64,000 bases of DNA, taken from contig NW_023998414.1 in NCBI RefSeq assembly GCF_014805625.2, forward strand, positions 33,364,495 through 33,428,494, read 5' to 3'. Each line of letters opens with the position of its first letter. The stretch's first letter is position 1. The stretch comes from Glossina fuscipes. Taxonomy: Eukaryota > Arthropoda > Insecta > Diptera > Glossinidae. Under the pieces are notes generated by a model. It was given only the letters and a program-made list of their open reading frames with translations. It was not told the DNA's origin and did no database searches. Positions 61,670 through 64,000 of the stretch are shown one piece after another. The translations under genes were made by a program, and so were the position numbers.

Positions 61670-63807
61670 ATGAGTCCGTTTCGTAGTAAGAAATTACGCG
61701 TTTATCCGGTTAAAGTAATCACCTTCGATTCTGAGTTAGAATTTGAATTGGAGCAAAGGGCCAGCGGTCAAGATCTATTCGATTTGGTGTGCCGGACTAT
61801 AGGTTTGCGAGAGTATTGGTATTTTGGTTTACAGTACGTGGACAGTCGCGGACATGTCGCCTGGTTAAAAATGGATAAAAAAGTCAAAGACCAACGCATG
61901 CAATTGCAAGCGAACGGGTTTTATGTATTCAGTTTCTATGCGAAATATTTTCCGGAAAATGTTAGCGAAGAACTGATACAGGAGATAACACAACATTTAT
62001 TCTTTTTGCAAGTTAAACAAAGCATTCTATCCATGGATATCTATTGTCGTCCAGAAGCTTCAGTGCTATTAGCATCCTATGCAGTACACGTTCAATATGG
62101 ACCTTATGATGCGGAAACCTACAAAGACGGTATGCTTGCGGGTGTGGATTTATTGCCAAAAGGAGTAACAGATCAATATCAAATGACACCGAAAATGTGG
62201 GAGGAGCGCATTAAGACATGGTGTGTAATAAATAAACAATAAAAGCCTCTTGTTAACGCTCCTTCTTATTCTGTTTAGGTACATGGATCACGAACCAATG
62301 ACCCGCGATGAAGTAGAAATGGAGTATTTGAAAATAGCACAAGATTTAGATATGTACGGGGTTAACTACTTTCCTATAACGGCAAGTTGCACCTTCTCAA
62401 TACGTGAATATCTATTGAAACTAAAAAAAAAAAAAAAAAAAACTCCTTTAGAATAAAAACAAAACTAAACTTTGGTTGGGAGTAACCGCTGTAGGTCTAA
62501 ATATTTACGACTATCATAATAAGTTAACTCCGAAAACGACTTTTCAATGGAATGAAATACGCCATGTCAGCTTTGATGATAAGAAGTTTACAATACGTCT
62601 GGTGGACGCTAAAGTATCCAGTTTCATATTCTACTCTCAAGATTTGCATATAAATAAAATGGTGAGTTGAAATGAAATTGTATCTTGGAGAAGGATTTAA
62701 TTTTCTGCCGAACAGATCTTGGATCTTTGCAAAGGTAACCATGATCTCTATATGAGACGTCGCAAGCCCGATACTATGGAAATTCAGCAAATGAAAGCAC
62801 AAGCGAAGGAAGAAAAACAAAGACGTCAATTGGAGCGAACTAAATTCTTGAGGGAGAAAAAGTTACGTGAAAAGGCAGAGAAAGATCGCTATGAATTAGA
62901 AAAACGTTTAGAGCATTTACAGGAAGAAATGCGCATGGCCAGCGATGCATTGGTAAATTTTGTTATTAATTAGAAAAATATAAATTTATATTCGTATCTC
63001 ACATTTTAATAGCGCCGGTCCGAAGAAACTAAGGAATTGTATTTCGAAAAGAGTCGTGTTAATGAAGAACAAATGCAGCTAACAGAGTGTAAAGCGAATC
63101 ATTTCAAAAGTGAAATGGACCGTTTGCGTGAACGGCAAATGAAGATCGAACGTGAAAAGCTGGAATTGGAAAAGAAAATTCGTGATGCCGATTATTTTGT
63201 ACATCAACTCACTGTAGAAAAGGATAAGCGTGAAGCTGAGGCAGAGAAATTGCGAAAAGAATTAATATGTGCCAAGTTGGCTGAACGTGAAGCTACCGCT
63301 CGTTTACTAAATTTCCTCAATCGTGGTCGCAAGAATTCGGATGAGAGCTTAATTCAAACATCTTCCATTAATGTTTGCAATAACAGTAGCAATAATATTG
63401 TCACATCAATTAGTACGCCTTCTTTAACTAACAGTAACTCAGCATCGGATATCAATGAGACGGCGGGTGGCGTCGAATTAACTGCAAATGATTTAAATCT
63501 TAATCATGACGACTCACAAGATGAATTTGAAACGAAAGAATTTATACTGACTGACAGTGAAATGGAACAGATAACTAATGAGATCGAACGTAGTCGCCTT
63601 GAGTATATGAAAAAATCGAAACAGGTACAGAATCAATTGCAAACCCTACGATCCGAAATTGAATTGTTAAAGATTGAAGAAAATCAGACCAATTTGGATA
63701 TACTAAGCGAGGCTCAGTTGAAAGCGGGCGAAACCAAATATTCGACATTGAAGAAACTAAAATCGGGTTCAACTAAAGCTCGTGTAGCATTTTTCGAAGA
63801 ACTGTAA
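61670..63807 (+). CDS. Mer: Merlin (NF2) FERM-domain tumour suppressor
   Basis: Cortical scaffold that, with Expanded and Kibra, activates Hippo signalling. Five coding exons: 61670-62220, 62279-62381, 62452-62661, 62716-62952 and 63013-63807, giving 631 aa (Drosophila 635). The FERM domain covers residues 1 to about 310 ([40 protein letters not shown]), followed by a helical coiled coil ([12 protein letters not shown] on) and a conserved C-terminus [21 protein letters not shown]. Residues 170-177, YQMTPKMW, match the merlin-specific Blue Box except for Lys175, where I recall Glu in Drosophila. The second intron (62382-62451) is GC-AG. The start [11 protein letters not shown] fits the family. 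Confidence 0.97.
62382..62451 (+). other. Mer: GC-AG intron of Merlin
   Basis: The donor reads acg|GCAAGT, the typical GC-donor consensus, and the acceptor is ctcctttag. Only this junction restores the expected [11 protein letters not shown] reading. A run of 20 A lies just upstream of the acceptor, leaving a pyrimidine tract of about six bases. Retention would stop translation after about 25 extra residues, inside the FERM domain. Confidence 0.8.
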
Positions 63808-64000
63808 CAGAGTTTTACAAGTGATCTTAAGTTGAGCTGGTGCTCGAAAATCCTATTAATAGACAAACACAAATAAACGTAATTATATACATTTTTTAAA
63901 TAGTTTTATAGGAAAAGCATTAATTAATAAAACAAAACAAAAAAAAACACAAAAAACGATATTGTAAAGAAGGAAATAAAAAAATAAAAAGTACCGCATC
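63808..64000 (+). terminator. Mer: Merlin 3' UTR and polyadenylation signals
   Basis: AT-rich flank with AATAAA motifs near 63870 and 63975-63985. The window ends here. Confidence 0.4.

Overview
This is eukaryotic nuclear DNA from an insect, most likely a higher (cyclorrhaphan) fly. Genes are split by short GT-AG introns, the DNA is AT-rich with many homopolymer and microsatellite tracts, and the proteins are closest to Drosophila forms as far as I can recall them. A tsetse-like or blowfly-like genome fits, but the species cannot be fixed from the sequence. As far as I remember, Dsor1, Usp2 (CG14619), Cdc42 and Mer all lie on the Drosophila X (Muller element A), so the window is probably Muller-A-derived.

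Layout: 1-15 kb has no gene I can support, only microsatellites and one dispersed repeat. At 15-17 kb lies Dsor1 (MEK kinase, 4 coding exons). At 18.6-21.7 kb lies a BTB-BACK-Kelch gene of the KLHL1/4/5 type (7 coding exons). At 22.6-23.3 kb lies a small TMEM126-family membrane protein gene. From 23.3 to 26.6 kb is a scrambled region. It holds a degenerate second copy of the TMEM126 gene, two copies of a 350-390 bp block that looks like the Usp2 promoter and first exon, a 42-bp piece of Usp2 coding exon, an antisense coding-like relic, an unidentified coding-like stretch and a tRNA-derived SINE. I read it as an old tandem duplication in which the left copy kept TMEM126 and the right copy kept Usp2. 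Usp2 (ubiquitin protease) runs from 28.8 to 36.9 kb with two alternative N-termini. Its 3' end converges on a secreted carboxylesterase gene on the minus strand (45.3-40.9 kb).

The interval 45.4-54.4 kb is gene-poor: small tandem repeats, a second copy of the dispersed repeat and one possible orphan exon. Cdc42 (minus, 56.05-54.47 kb) follows. Next comes a Tc1-like MITE (58.65-59.35 kb) with a second SINE nested in it, then the terminal exon of an unrecognised gene (59.38-59.76 kb), and finally Merlin (61.67-63.81 kb), which contains a GC-AG intron.

Functionally the set is a mix of signalling and housekeeping genes (ERK cascade, Rho GTPase polarity, Hippo/FERM scaffold, ubiquitin ligase adaptor and deubiquitinase, mitochondrial membrane protein, esterase). 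They are not an operon or a cluster with a common job. All exon models here were built by hand from reading frame, splice consensus and remembered homologues.
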